From: Caulobacter henricii
Lineage (GTDB): Bacteria; Pseudomonadota; Alphaproteobacteria; Caulobacterales; Caulobacteraceae
Direction: 5' to 3'
Length of the DNA stretch: 64,000 nucleotides
NCBI RefSeq assembly: GCF_001414055.1
Contig: NZ_CP013002.1
Span: 992,001-1,056,000, forward strand
Position numbers and translations under genes: made by a program. The stretch's first letter is position 1; every line of letters starts with the position of its first letter. The notes beneath the pieces are model-generated. The model was not told the origin of the DNA. It was given only the letters and a program-made list of their open reading frames with translations, and did not search any database. Of this stretch, positions 1-7,847 are shown one piece after another.

Positions 1-525
1 CGGGCCTGGCACGCCGGGGCGGCCTTCTGGAAGGGCGTCAAGGACATCAACTCGGCTTCGATCGGCATCGAGATCGTCAATCCCGGCCACGAGTTCGGCT
101 ATCGGCCGTTCCCCGACGCCCAGATCGCCGCAGTGATCAACCTGCTGGCCGATGTCCGCTCGCGCTGGATGATCCCGGACTCGCGGATTCTCGGCCATTC
201 CGACATCGCCCCGGCCCGCAAGATCGACCCGGGCGAGCTCTTCCCCTGGAAGCGCCTTGCCGAAAGCGGTCACGGCCTGTGGATCGAGCCGCCCCCGTCG
301 CCCGGCGCGCCCCTGGGCGAGGGCGAGGAGGGCACCGGCGTTTTTGCGCTGCAGGCCGGCCTGACCCGCCTGGGCTATGACTGTGCCCCGACCGGCAAGT
401 ATGACGCCTGGACCACCACCGTGGTGAGCGCCTTCCAGCGCCACTGGCTGCAGACCCGCTTTGACGGCATCGCCGACGGCGAGACCCGGGCGCGGCTGGT
501 GGGGCTTCTGAGGGCCGGGGACTGA
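1..525 (+). CDS. N-acetylmuramoyl-L-alanine amidase, AmiD/AmpD type (5' end outside window)
   Basis: The reading frame is open from base 1, so the N-terminus lies upstream of the window. The visible 174 residues start inside an Amidase_2 (AmpD/AmiD) domain: AWHAG near the start, SIGIEIVNPG at about residues 20-29, and GHSDIAPARKIDPG, which carries the zinc-binding His and the Lys/Asp motif of the family. A C-terminal PG_binding_1-like segment follows (LQAGLTRLGYD ... VSAFQRHW ... DGETRARL). The family cleaves the amide bond between MurNAc or anhydro-MurNAc and the stem peptide during wall turnover and recycling. Two domains fit an AmiD-type enzyme better than a cytosolic AmpD, but the missing N-terminus hides any signal peptide. 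The stop overlaps the next start (TGATG), so the two genes are probably cotranscribed. Confidence 0.88.
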   Translation, partial: RAWHAGAAFWKGVKDINSASIGIEIVNPGHEFGYRPFPDAQIAAVINLLADVRSRWMIPDSRILGHSDIAPARKIDPGELFPWKRLAESGHGLWIEPPPSPGAPLGEGEEGTGVFALQAGLTRLGYDCAPTGKYDAWTTTVVSAFQRHWLQTRFDGIADGETRARLVGLLRAGD

Positions 526-1130
526 TGCATCCGGCCAGGCTGTTCAGGGTCGAGGACAGGGGACCGCTGCTCGCCTTCCTGCGCGCCCATCCCTTCGTGA
601 CCCTGGCCGCCAGCGTCGGCGGCCGCCCGATGATCGCCCAGGCCCCGGTCGTGGTGCGCCAGATGCACGACGAACTGGTCATCGACTTCCATCTGTCGCG
701 CGCCAATGCCCTGGCCCCGCACCTCGTCCAGGGGTTCCGGGCCGTGATGCTGGCCACCGGCGAAGACGCCTATGTCAGCCCCGACTGGTACGAGAGCGCC
801 GACCAGGTGCCGACCTGGAACTATCTCTCGGTCGAGGCCGAGGGCTCGGTGGCCGTACTCGACGAGGCCGAGCTGATCGCCCAGCTCGACACCCTGTCCG
901 AGCAGGAAGAGGCGCGCTTGGCCCCCAAGCCCCTGTGGACCCGCCACAAGATGGCCCCCGGAAAGTTCGAGGCCATGCTGCGCGGCATCATCGGCGGGCG
1001 ACTGTTCGTCGACCGGCTGGAAGGCACCTTCAAGCTGTCGCAGAACAAGTCCGAGGCCGACCGGCTGGGCGCGGCCAGGGGGCTGGGCAAGCACCCCCTG
1101 GCCAAGATGATGCGTCAGGCTGGGGCCTGA
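525..1130 (+). CDS. PaiB-like FMN-binding protein
   Basis: This 201-residue protein matches the PaiB family of FMN-binding split-barrel proteins in length and motifs. It has the N-terminal FLRAHPFVTLAA block, the DELVIDFHLSRANAL strand region, and the signature around SPDWYES...VPTWNYLSV. In Bacillus, PaiB was described as a negative regulator of sporulation and protease genes; in proteobacteria the role is unclear, and flavin or heme-dependent redox activity is equally possible. The C-terminal part (KFEAMLRGIIGGRLFVDRLEGTFKLSQNKSEADRLG) is also typical of the family. The start overlaps the stop of the amidase gene, which suggests translational coupling. Confidence 0.85.
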   Translation: MHPARLFRVEDRGPLLAFLRAHPFVTLAASVGGRPMIAQAPVVVRQMHDELVIDFHLSRANALAPHLVQGFRAVMLATGEDAYVSPDWYESADQVPTWNYLSVEAEGSVAVLDEAELIAQLDTLSEQEEARLAPKPLWTRHKMAPGKFEAMLRGIIGGRLFVDRLEGTFKLSQNKSEADRLGAARGLGKHPLAKMMRQAGA

Positions 1131-1155
1131 GGCGCAGCGCCCTGCCGGGGGCGGC

Positions 1156-2076
1156 TCAGGGCCGGGCCGGGTTCGCCTCGCAGAAGCGCACAATGGCGTC
1201 GAAGACGCGCTGCGGATCTTCCAGCTCGGGCGTGTGACCCAGGTCGTCAAAGGTCACGCAGGCCGCATCCGGCCGCAGGCGCTGGATGGAATGCGCATTG
1301 TCGGCGGGGTGGGAGCGATCGGCGGCCCCCCAGATCGACAGCAGGGGCTGGTCAGGGCAGGGCAGCTCGACCTCGGGGTCCATGTAGCACTGGTAGGCGC
1401 TGGCCAGAGACCATTGGGCGCCGTGCTGGAAGGACCGCTCGGCACACCGGCAGAGCTCGTCGATCATGGCCGTCTTGCCGACCGAGAGCGCGTACCAGTC
1501 CGGCATGCGTTTCGGTGCCATGCGGCGCATGGCGACATGGCCCAGGACCGGCGTCGCCAGAATGCCCTTGGGATCGCGGGCGGCCTTCCAGACCCTGAAG
1601 GCTGCGACATCGCCGGCCTGCAGCAGGGTCAGGCGGGAGACGAGCTCGGGATGGCGCGCGGCAATGTCGACGGCGGCATGACCGGCGACGCAGGAAAAGG
1701 CCAGGATGGCGCCGGGCCCGGCCACGGCCTGCAGGAAGATCGCCAGGTCGTCATGGGTTTCGCGGAACCCGAAGCGATAGTCCCCGGCCGCAGCCGAGAA
1801 GCCCATTGCCGGCAGTTCAAACGCAATTACGCGGAAGCGCTGGGCGAAGGTCGCGATCAGGGCGTCATAGACTTCCAGCGTCATCGGCGGATCGACGCTG
1901 AAGACGATCGTTGGGCCCTGGCCGGCCTCGCGATAGCGGTACTGCACCTTGGGCGACCGGAAGAACCGTATGCCGTCCGAGGCGCTGGCCGGCCAGCCTT
2001 CGCGATGTCGGCCCATACGGTCGGCGGCACCCGCCGTATCCAGGCGCGTGGCCAGGCGATTGAGCGTCCCGGTCAT
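1156..2076 (-). CDS. alpha/beta hydrolase with atypical nucleophile elbow
   Basis: This 306-residue protein has an alpha/beta-hydrolase fold: a strand and oxyanion region (TIVFSVDPPM), a nucleophile-elbow region ILAFSCVAGHAA, an acid-loop candidate IWGAADRSHPAD, and a C-terminal catalytic His in DDLGHTPELEDP. The elbow does not read G-x-S-x-G. Counting back from the following AARHPE helix places Cys rather than the adjacent Ser at the nucleophile position, although a one-residue shift cannot be excluded. The substrate is unknown. Its start overlaps the stop of the upstream membrane-protein gene (ATGA), so the two form one minus-strand unit, divergent from a LysR regulator that may control them. 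Confidence 0.82.
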   Translation of the reverse strand: MTGTLNRLATRLDTAGAADRMGRHREGWPASASDGIRFFRSPKVQYRYREAGQGPTIVFSVDPPMTLEVYDALIATFAQRFRVIAFELPAMGFSAAAGDYRFGFRETHDDLAIFLQAVAGPGAILAFSCVAGHAAVDIAARHPELVSRLTLLQAGDVAAFRVWKAARDPKGILATPVLGHVAMRRMAPKRMPDWYALSVGKTAMIDELCRCAERSFQHGAQWSLASAYQCYMDPEVELPCPDQPLLSIWGAADRSHPADNAHSIQRLRPDAACVTFDDLGHTPELEDPQRVFDAIVRFCEANPARP

Positions 2077-2498
2077 GGCTGGCGCGCCGCGTTGCGGTTG
2101 GCGATGAACAGCGCGACGCAGGTCAGGACCAGATAGCCCTCGATCGCCAGATGGCGCGCCACGATCGAGGCTGCGGCCCCGGTCTGGTGGGTCAGCCAGG
2201 CATCGCCGAGCGGCAGGATGAGGGCCGCGACCGCCGTCCAGAACAGGGCGCGCAGATCCCGCCGGACCAGGAAGATCGCCACCAGCGCCGCGACGAAGGC
2301 GGTGCGCAGGGCATAGACCTGCACCCAGGCTACCGCGTCTGCGCCGCTGACCGGTACGCCATAATAGATGGCAAAGCCGGTCGGATCAGACAGGGCCCGG
2401 GCCACATTGACCGCCTGCAGGAGCGCCAGCGGAACGGACAGCCAGAAGCCGAAGGTCCGCAGGACGGATCTGCGGGATGAGGATGGGTTTGCGGTCAT
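2073..2498 (-). CDS. small polytopic membrane protein of unknown function
   Basis: This 141-residue protein has about four hydrophobic segments (near residues 12-30, 55-78, 84-102 and 115-133) and few charged residues outside the ends. It resembles small four-helix membrane proteins of the DUF4267/DoxX-like sort, but I do not recognise a specific family. It is the first gene of a minus-strand pair with the alpha/beta hydrolase and overlaps it by four bases. It is divergently transcribed from the LysR gene at 2587, the usual arrangement for a regulator and its target operon. Confidence 0.75.
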   Translation of the reverse strand: MTANPSSSRRSVLRTFGFWLSVPLALLQAVNVARALSDPTGFAIYYGVPVSGADAVAWVQVYALRTAFVAALVAIFLVRRDLRALFWTAVAALILPLGDAWLTHQTGAAASIVARHLAIEGYLVLTCVALFIANRNAARQP

Positions 2499-2568
2499 GG
2501 TGTCTCCCTATGGACGGGAAGACTAGCGGGGCGATCGTCGTCTGGACGCTTGAGTTTCCGCCCATATA

Positions 2569-2585
2569 GGTGAATGAATTTCACC
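2569..2585. promoter_or_regulatory. perfect inverted repeat abutting the LysR start codon
   Basis: GGTGAA (2569-2574) and TTCACC (2580-2585) form a perfect 6-bp inverted repeat with a 5-bp spacer. It ends one base before the ATG of the LysR gene and lies about 70 bp upstream of the divergent membrane-protein gene. It could be the LysR-type operator, or a hairpin covering the ribosome binding site. Confidence 0.45.
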
Positions 2586-2586
2586 C

Positions 2587-3507
2587 ATGAAGCGCGACGC
2601 CCCCAGCTTTGCCGCCCTGCGGATCTTCGCCGTGGCGGCGCAGCGGCAGAGTTTCCGCGATGCCGGCCAGGCGCTGGGCCTGACGCCCTCGGCGGTCAGC
2701 CACCAGGTGCGGGCCGTGGAGGACTGGGTCGGCGCGCCCCTGTTTCTGCGCCAGGTGCGGCAGGTGCGGCTGACACCGCTCGGCGAGACCCTAAGCGAGC
2801 GACTGTCGCAGGCCTTCTTCGACATCGACACCGCGCTCGGCCAGGCCAGGCGGCAGTCCGTCTCGACGCGGCTGCGCATCGCGGCCCTGCCCCTGTTCAC
2901 CAATGTCTGGCTGGTGCCCCGGCTGGCGCGGTTTGAAGCGCTGCACCCCGACCTTTCCCTGTCGATCGACACCGATGCGCGGGTGGTCGATCTTGAGAAG
3001 GGCGAGGCCGATATCGCCATCCGCAATGTTGCAGCCGTGACCACCGGCCTGTTCGGGCACAAGCTGCTGGACCTGCGGGCCACGCCGCTGTGTACGCCCC
3101 AGATGGCCGAGACGGTGCAGGTGCCCCAGGACCTGGCCCGGGCCACCCTGATCGACCTGAGCGTCGGGCGAGCCGGCTGGCCGGAATGGTTTGAGGGGGT
3201 CGATTGTCCGCGCCTGAAGCCGGCCCGCACCCTGACCTTCGACAATGTCCCCTCGGCGATCGACGCCGCAGCCCAGGGGCGTGGCGTGCTTCTGGGCCTT
3301 CTGCCCCTGGTGCTGGATGCGCCGAATGCCAGCCAACTGGCCGCGCCCCTGCAGCATCCCCCGGTGGATGCGGGGGCCTATTTCGTCGTCTGCCGCAAGG
3401 CCGATCGCGCCAATGCCACCGTCCAGGCCTTCATGACCTGGCTGATCCGGGAGATGAAGGCGGATGTCGTCCGCCTGCGGCGACTGGAGCGCGAGCGGCT
3501 GAAGTGA
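2587..3507 (+). CDS. LysR-family transcriptional regulator (GcvA-like)
   Basis: This 306-residue protein has an N-terminal winged helix-turn-helix (SFAALRIFAVAAQRQSFRDA, then LGLTPSAVSHQVRAVEDW at about residues 30-47) and a LysR substrate-binding domain from about residue 90. The LGLTPSAVSHQVRALE-type recognition helix and the LRIAALPLFTNVWLVPRL linker are typical of the GcvA/AmpR branch. The gene is divergent from the membrane protein/hydrolase pair, which is its most likely target. The start is supported by the LysR N-terminus falling directly after ATG. There is no clear Shine-Dalgarno because an inverted repeat occupies that place. Confidence 0.9.
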   Translation: MKRDAPSFAALRIFAVAAQRQSFRDAGQALGLTPSAVSHQVRAVEDWVGAPLFLRQVRQVRLTPLGETLSERLSQAFFDIDTALGQARRQSVSTRLRIAALPLFTNVWLVPRLARFEALHPDLSLSIDTDARVVDLEKGEADIAIRNVAAVTTGLFGHKLLDLRATPLCTPQMAETVQVPQDLARATLIDLSVGRAGWPEWFEGVDCPRLKPARTLTFDNVPSAIDAAAQGRGVLLGLLPLVLDAPNASQLAAPLQHPPVDAGAYFVVCRKADRANATVQAFMTWLIREMKADVVRLRRLERERLK

Positions 3508-3577
3508 ATGCCTGACCCTCGGCCCCGTAAACCAGATGAAAAGTTGACCTCCGCCCCGTCGCCCGTCAAACACCCTC

Positions 3578-3978
3578 CCGGACCAGACGGTCGGGCGGTC
3601 GCGGTCCTCGCAAGAGGGTCGAGGAAAGTCCGGGCTCCACGGTGACAAGGCGGTGGGTAACGCCCACCGGGAGCGATCCCAGGGATAGCGCCACAGAAAG
3701 CAAACCTCCTCCCTTTCGAGGGCGGGAAGGGTGAAAGGGTGGGGTAAGAGCCCACCGCGGACCTGGCGACAGGGACGGCATGGCAAGCCCCGCCTGGAGC
3801 AAGACCGAATAGGGACCCCGCGTCGACCTCGCGTCGACTAGGCCGTCACTGGCTGAGTAGGGTTCGGGTAGGTCGCGAGAACCGTCCAGCAATGGGCGGT
3901 CCAGAGGAATGATCGTCGCAGTCTCGTCCTTCGGGGCGAGGGTGGCACAGAACCCGGCTTATAGACCGTCTGGTCCGT
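3578..3978 (+). ncRNA. rnpB: RNase P RNA, bacterial type A
   Basis: The catalytic RNA of RNase P, which matures tRNA 5' ends. Helix P1 is explicit: GGACCAGACGGTC (3580-3592) pairs with GACCGTCTGGTCC (3964-3976). Conserved region I reads GAGGAAAGTCCGGGCTCC at 3621-3638, the ACAGAAA core is at 3692-3698, and conserved region V (ACAGAACCCGGCTTATAG) spans 3948-3965. The length of about 400 nt is normal for the class. A possible -35 element TTGACC lies at 3544-3549. The gene sits between the LysR gene and mraZ, as I recall from Caulobacter. The exact mature ends are estimated from P1. Confidence 0.95.
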
Positions 3979-4002
3979 CTCTTCCGTCCCCGGAAGAGAC
4001 GG
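3975..4002 (+). terminator. hairpin at the 3' end of rnpB
   Basis: CCGTCTCTTCC (3975-3985) and GGAAGAGACGG (3992-4002) form a perfect 11-bp stem with a 6-nt loop directly after helix P1, sharing its last two bases. No T-tract follows, so it is a weak intrinsic terminator or a processing/stability hairpin. Confidence 0.6.
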
Positions 4003-4259
4003 GTCGTCCACACCCTCACCGTTTCCGAGTCCTGAGGCCTTGCCGCGCCCGGACCTGACGGCCCCCAACACTTAACAGTTCTCTGTATGTTCTGTTGATG
4101 GCTTGTGATTTCCTGTCACGAGGTGGTGCGACATCTTTGTTTTCGCGGCAAAATGCCCGTCGGTGTCATTGTTTCCCAATTCATCCCATGTTAACCCAGT
4201 TGCATCGGGCGGCCTTGGGAAGGCGCGGCCGATGCGGGGTTTTGCAGGGGTTGGGCGAG
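4003..4259 (+). promoter_or_regulatory. mraZ upstream region
   Basis: This 257-bp stretch between rnpB and mraZ has no convincing gene. It is locally AT-richer than its surroundings (around 4070-4200) and should hold the main dcw promoter. A CcrM methylation site GAGTC is at 4027-4031. Two single TTAAC half-sites (4072-4076 and 4190-4194) resemble half of a CtrA box, but no full TTAA-N7-TTAAC box is present. G-rich TTGGG-type words at 4215 and 4251 could be MraZ-binding repeats, but their spacing is irregular. Confidence 0.4.
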
Positions 4260-4724
4260 GTGTTCCTCTCGACGTTCGAGAAGCAGGTGGACAGCAAGCG
4301 GCGCATCGTTGTGCCGCAGGACTTCCGCGCGGCGATCTCGGGCCCCTTTGACGGCGTGTTCTGCTTCCCCTCGATCGAGGCCGATTGCCTCGAAGGGGGC
4401 GGAAAAGCCCTGTTCGACCGCTATCTGGGCGTGATCGAGGAGCTGGAGTTCGGCGATCCGGTCCGCACCGCCCTGGAGACCAGTGTCCTGGGCGGCATGG
4501 CCAGGCTGTCATTTGATACAGCTGGTCGCATTACGCTGCCCGATCACCTGTGCGAGATGTTCGGCCTGAGTGATTGGGTGACTGTCGTCGGTATGGGTGA
4601 GCGTTTTCAGATCTGGTCGCGGGAGGCCTTCCAGGCCCATCGCGCCGCGCAGCGCGAGCTGGCCCGCGAGGGTCTGGCTGCCCTGCGGGTCCAGCAGCGC
4701 ACGGCCCGCCTGGGTGGTGCATGA
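4260..4724 (+). CDS. mraZ: transcriptional regulator MraZ
   Basis: MraZ is an AbrB-like DNA-binding protein that heads dcw clusters and regulates them. The frame is open further upstream, but the family begins M-F-L-S-T-F, which places the start at a GTG at 4260 and gives 154 residues. The duplicated SpoVT/AbrB motif is visible: [18 protein letters not shown] near the N-terminus and [18 protein letters not shown] at about residues 80-97. The stop overlaps the ATG of rsmH (ATGA), the first of a run of coupled junctions through mraY. Confidence 0.92.
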   Translation: MFLSTFEKQVDSKRRIVVPQDFRAAISGPFDGVFCFPSIEADCLEGGGKALFDRYLGVIEELEFGDPVRTALETSVLGGMARLSFDTAGRITLPDHLCEMFGLSDWVTVVGMGERFQIWSREAFQAHRAAQRELAREGLAALRVQQRTARLGGA

Positions 4725-5659
4725 CCGAGGCGGCACCCCACATCTCCGTCCTGCTGGACGAAGTGGTCGAGGCCCTGGCGGCCGGGCCCGGCGACACCAT
4801 CATCGATGGCACCTTCGGGGCGGGCGGCTATACCCGCGCCATCCTGGCCACCGGGGCCAGTGTCGTGGGCTTCGACCGTGACCCGACCGTGCAGCGCTTC
4901 ACCGAAGGCCTGCCGACCGACCGCTTCCGCCTGATCCAGGACCGCTTCTCGCGGATGGCCGAGCATTTCGAGCCGCAGTCGGTCGACGGTGTGGTGCTGG
5001 ATATCGGCGTCTCGTCCATGCAGCTGGACGAGGCCGAGCGCGGCTTTTCGTTCATGCGCGACGGTCCGCTGGACATGCGGATGAGCGATACGGGCCCGAC
5101 TGCCGCCGATCTGGTCAATGGCCTGGACCAGGTGGAATTGGCCCGCATCCTCTATGTCTATGGCGAGGAGCACGCCTCGCGGCGCATCGCCAGCTTCATC
5201 GTGCGCCGGCGCGAGGAGCGCCCGTTCGAGCGCACCCTGGACCTGGCCCATGTCATCGAGCGCGCCCTCGGCGGCCGCAAGGGCGCCAAGGTCCATCCGG
5301 CCACCCGCTCGTTCCAGGGACTGCGGATCGCGGTCAATGAAGAGCTGGCCGAGCTGGAGGCGGGTCTTGCCGCTGCAGAGCGGATCCTCAAGCCCGGCGG
5401 CCGGCTGGCGGTGGTGAGCTTCCATTCCCTGGAAGACCGCATCGTCAAGAATTACCTGGCCGAACGGGCCGGGCGCACGCCGGGCGGCTCGCGCCATCTG
5501 CCCCAGGCCCCAGCCGGAGCCCCGTCCAGCTTCCAGCTGATCGCCAACAAGGCCATTGCGCCCAGCGAGGCCGAGCTGGCCGTCAATCCGCGCGCCCGCT
5601 CCTCCAAGCTCCGCGCCGCCCGCCGCACGGACGCGCCGATCTGGGTCGCGGCCTCATGA
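4721..5659 (+). CDS. rsmH: 16S rRNA (cytosine1402-N4)-methyltransferase RsmH (MraW)
   Basis: RsmH methylates C1402 of 16S rRNA using S-adenosylmethionine. The 312-residue length is standard. Visible motifs are the SAM-binding [13 protein letters not shown] at about residues 30-42, the [20 protein letters not shown] block, and the C-terminal [15 protein letters not shown]. Starts and stops overlap by four bases on both sides (mraZ and ftsL), so the gene belongs to the coupled dcw transcript. Confidence 0.96.
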   Translation: MTEAAPHISVLLDEVVEALAAGPGDTIIDGTFGAGGYTRAILATGASVVGFDRDPTVQRFTEGLPTDRFRLIQDRFSRMAEHFEPQSVDGVVLDIGVSSMQLDEAERGFSFMRDGPLDMRMSDTGPTAADLVNGLDQVELARILYVYGEEHASRRIASFIVRRREERPFERTLDLAHVIERALGGRKGAKVHPATRSFQGLRIAVNEELAELEAGLAAAERILKPGGRLAVVSFHSLEDRIVKNYLAERAGRTPGGSRHLPQAPAGAPSSFQLIANKAIAPSEAELAVNPRARSSKLRAARRTDAPIWVAAS

Positions 5660-6087
5660 GCGTCGCGGGCCTGTTCAATCGTCGGGTTCGCGGGTTTCGG
5701 GTGGTCGAGGTGGTCGGCATGGGTGTGCTGCTGACCCTGGTCACCGGCGTCTATCTGGCCAAGACCGTCGCGGGTCGCGAGCGCAACGAGATCGCCCGCA
5801 TCGAACGCGAGATCGAGGACGAGCAGGCCCGCAAGCGTCTGCTCGAGGCCGAGGTGGCTCACCTGGAGCAGCCACGCCGCATCGAGGCCCTGGCCATCGC
5901 CATGGGCCTGCAGCACATTCCGGCCTCCCGCGAGACCACCGAAGACGCCCTGGTCGACGTGGCCCGCCATCATGCCGCGCCGGCCCCGGTCGACCTGTCG
6001 CCGGCGACCGTGGCTCCGGACGCCCTGGCGGCCGATGCGCCGGAGCCGGTTCCCGCTGATCCTCCAGTTGCGGGGCCGACGCGATGA
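5656..6087 (+). CDS. ftsL: cell division protein FtsL
   Basis: FtsL is a short bitopic inner-membrane protein of the divisome FtsQLB complex. The 143 residues show a basic cytoplasmic N-terminus, one membrane segment at about residues 19-37 ([19 protein letters not shown]), and a charged periplasmic coiled coil ([20 protein letters not shown] ... [19 protein letters not shown]). A Pro/Ala-rich tail follows. Assignment rests on topology plus position between rsmH and ftsI, since FtsL sequences diverge strongly. It overlaps both neighbours by four bases. Confidence 0.9.
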   Translation: MSVAGLFNRRVRGFRVVEVVGMGVLLTLVTGVYLAKTVAGRERNEIARIEREIEDEQARKRLLEAEVAHLEQPRRIEALAIAMGLQHIPASRETTEDALVDVARHHAAPAPVDLSPATVAPDALAADAPEPVPADPPVAGPTR

Positions 6088-7847
6088 GCCTGGCCAATCT
6101 CGGACCTTCCGGCTTTCAGCCCGGCGCCTGGCGCTGGCTGATCGAGCGCGTCTGGCGGCTGGAGCATGCCTTCGAGCGTTCGCGTGCCGCCGCCAAGCCC
6201 GAAGACGACACCCGCATCCGCATCTTCTTCGTCATGGCCTTTTTCGGCCTGTGCTTTGTCGGTCTGGGTCTGGGGGCCAGCTTCTCGGCCCTGTTCGCCC
6301 ATGTCGGCCGCGGCAATGGCTTCCTGGCCTCGACCGAGGGCGCGCGCGGCGACCTGGTCGATCGCGATGGCCGTCTGCTGGCCGTCGACCTGACCCACTA
6401 CGCCCTCTATGTCGATCCGCGCGAGGTCTGGGACAAGGCCGAAGCCCGTCGCGCCCTGGGCAAGGCCCTTCCGGAAGTGCCGGCCAAGCGCCTGGACAAG
6501 GTGGTCTTCGGTGACCGCCGCACCTTCCTGCTCGGCGGCCTGACCCCGGAGCAGAAGGCCAACATCTTCGATCTGGGCCTGCCGGGCATCTCTTTCGAGG
6601 AACAGGGCCGGCGCATGTATCCGCTGGGGGCCACGGCGGCCCATCTGGTCGGTTTTGTCGACAGCGGCGGACGGGGTCTGGCCGGGGCCGAGCGGGCCCT
6701 CGACAAGCCGATCCGGCTGGCAGCCGGCGGTGGAGGCCCCACGGCCCTGTCCATCGACATCCGCGTCCAGGCGGCCCTGGAAGACGAGCTGCGCAAGGCC
6801 GCGATCGAGTTCCAGCCGCGCGGCGCGGTTGGCCTGGTGACCAATGTCCACACCGGAGAAATCCTCGGCCTGGCCAGCTATCCCGACTTTGATCCCAACA
6901 AGGCCGGGACCGCCACCGACGACCAGAAGCTCAACCGGGCGGCCGGGTCGGTCTATGAGATGGGCTCGACCTTCAAGGCCTTCACCGTGGCCATCGGTCT
7001 CGACACCGGCGTGGCCACCCCGACCTCGACCTTCGATGCCCGCGAGCCCTACAAGCTGGGCTATCGCACCATCCATGACTATCACGCCGCCAAGGCGATC
7101 CTGAACCTGGTCGAGGTGTTCAAGCACTCGTCCAATATCGGTACGGCCAAGCTGGCGGTGGGGGTCGGGGCCCAGCGCCTGAGCCAGTATTTCAACAATC
7201 TGGGCCTGACCAAGCCGGCCAAGGTCGAGCTGCTGGAATCGGCCCGTCCCCTGACGCCGCGCAAGTGGAACGAGGATGCGGTGGCCTCGACCTCGTTCGG
7301 CCATGGCATGAACGTCACGCCCCTGGCCCTAGCCGAGGCCATGGGACCCCTGCTGAACGGCGGCACCCGTCCGCCCCTGACGATCCGCAAGCTGCCCCAG
7401 GGGGTACGCCCCGAGGGGCCGCGGGTGCTCAGCGAGGAAACCTCGCAGCAGATGCTGCGGATCATGCGCGCCAATGTCATTCCGGGCGAGGGCGGCAGCG
7501 GCGGCAAGGCCGACGTGGCCGGCCTGTCGGTCGGCGGCAAGACCGGCACCGGCGAGAAATATGACCCGGCCCTCAAGGCCTATAACCACCAGCGTCAGGT
7601 CTCGTCCTTCGCGGCTGTGTTCCCGACCGAGGGCCCGCTGGAGGCTGACCGCTATTTCGTGCTGATCCTGCTGGACGAGCCCAAGGGCAATGCCCGCACC
7701 TTCGGTTTCTCGACCGGCGGCTGGGTGGCGGCCCCGGCGGCCGGCCGGGTGATCGAGCGCATCGCGCCGTTCGTGGGAATCCGCCGCAAGGCCGAGATCG
7801 TGAGCGTCGCCAATTCGACAACTGCCAACCCGGGGACGGGCCTGTGA
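6084..7847 (+). CDS. ftsI: peptidoglycan transpeptidase FtsI (class B PBP3)
   Basis: FtsI crosslinks septal peptidoglycan together with FtsW. The 587-residue protein has one N-terminal membrane anchor (about residues 48-70), a PBP dimerisation domain, and a transpeptidase domain with all three signature motifs: catalytic S295 in MGSTFK, S349-S350-N351 in KHSSNIG, and K486-T-G in GGKTGTGEKY. Its GTGA stop overlap with murE continues the tightly packed operon. Nothing in it looks broken. Confidence 0.96.
   Translation: MSLANLGPSGFQPGAWRWLIERVWRLEHAFERSRAAAKPEDDTRIRIFFVMAFFGLCFVGLGLGASFSALFAHVGRGNGFLASTEGARGDLVDRDGRLLAVDLTHYALYVDPREVWDKAEARRALGKALPEVPAKRLDKVVFGDRRTFLLGGLTPEQKANIFDLGLPGISFEEQGRRMYPLGATAAHLVGFVDSGGRGLAGAERALDKPIRLAAGGGGPTALSIDIRVQAALEDELRKAAIEFQPRGAVGLVTNVHTGEILGLASYPDFDPNKAGTATDDQKLNRAAGSVYEMGSTFKAFTVAIGLDTGVATPTSTFDAREPYKLGYRTIHDYHAAKAILNLVEVFKHSSNIGTAKLAVGVGAQRLSQYFNNLGLTKPAKVELLESARPLTPRKWNEDAVASTSFGHGMNVTPLALAEAMGPLLNGGTRPPLTIRKLPQGVRPEGPRVLSEETSQQMLRIMRANVIPGEGGSGGKADVAGLSVGGKTGTGEKYDPALKAYNHQRQVSSFAAVFPTEGPLEADRYFVLILLDEPKGNARTFGFSTGGWVAAPAAGRVIERIAPFVGIRRKAEIVSVANSTTANPGTGL

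Noticed and set aside
137..1250. Long minus-strand ORFs opposite the amidase and PaiB-like genes
   Set aside because: They are antisense shadows in GC-rich DNA; the plus-strand frames carry clear family motifs.
4215..4259. MraZ-binding repeats (TGGGN) upstream of mraZ
   Set aside because: G-rich words are present, but they are not spaced at the regular interval expected, and the region is G-rich throughout.
4095..4259. N-terminal extension of MraZ to an ATG at 4095
   Set aside because: The 55 extra residues do not belong to the family, whose N-terminus begins exactly at the GTG at 4260.
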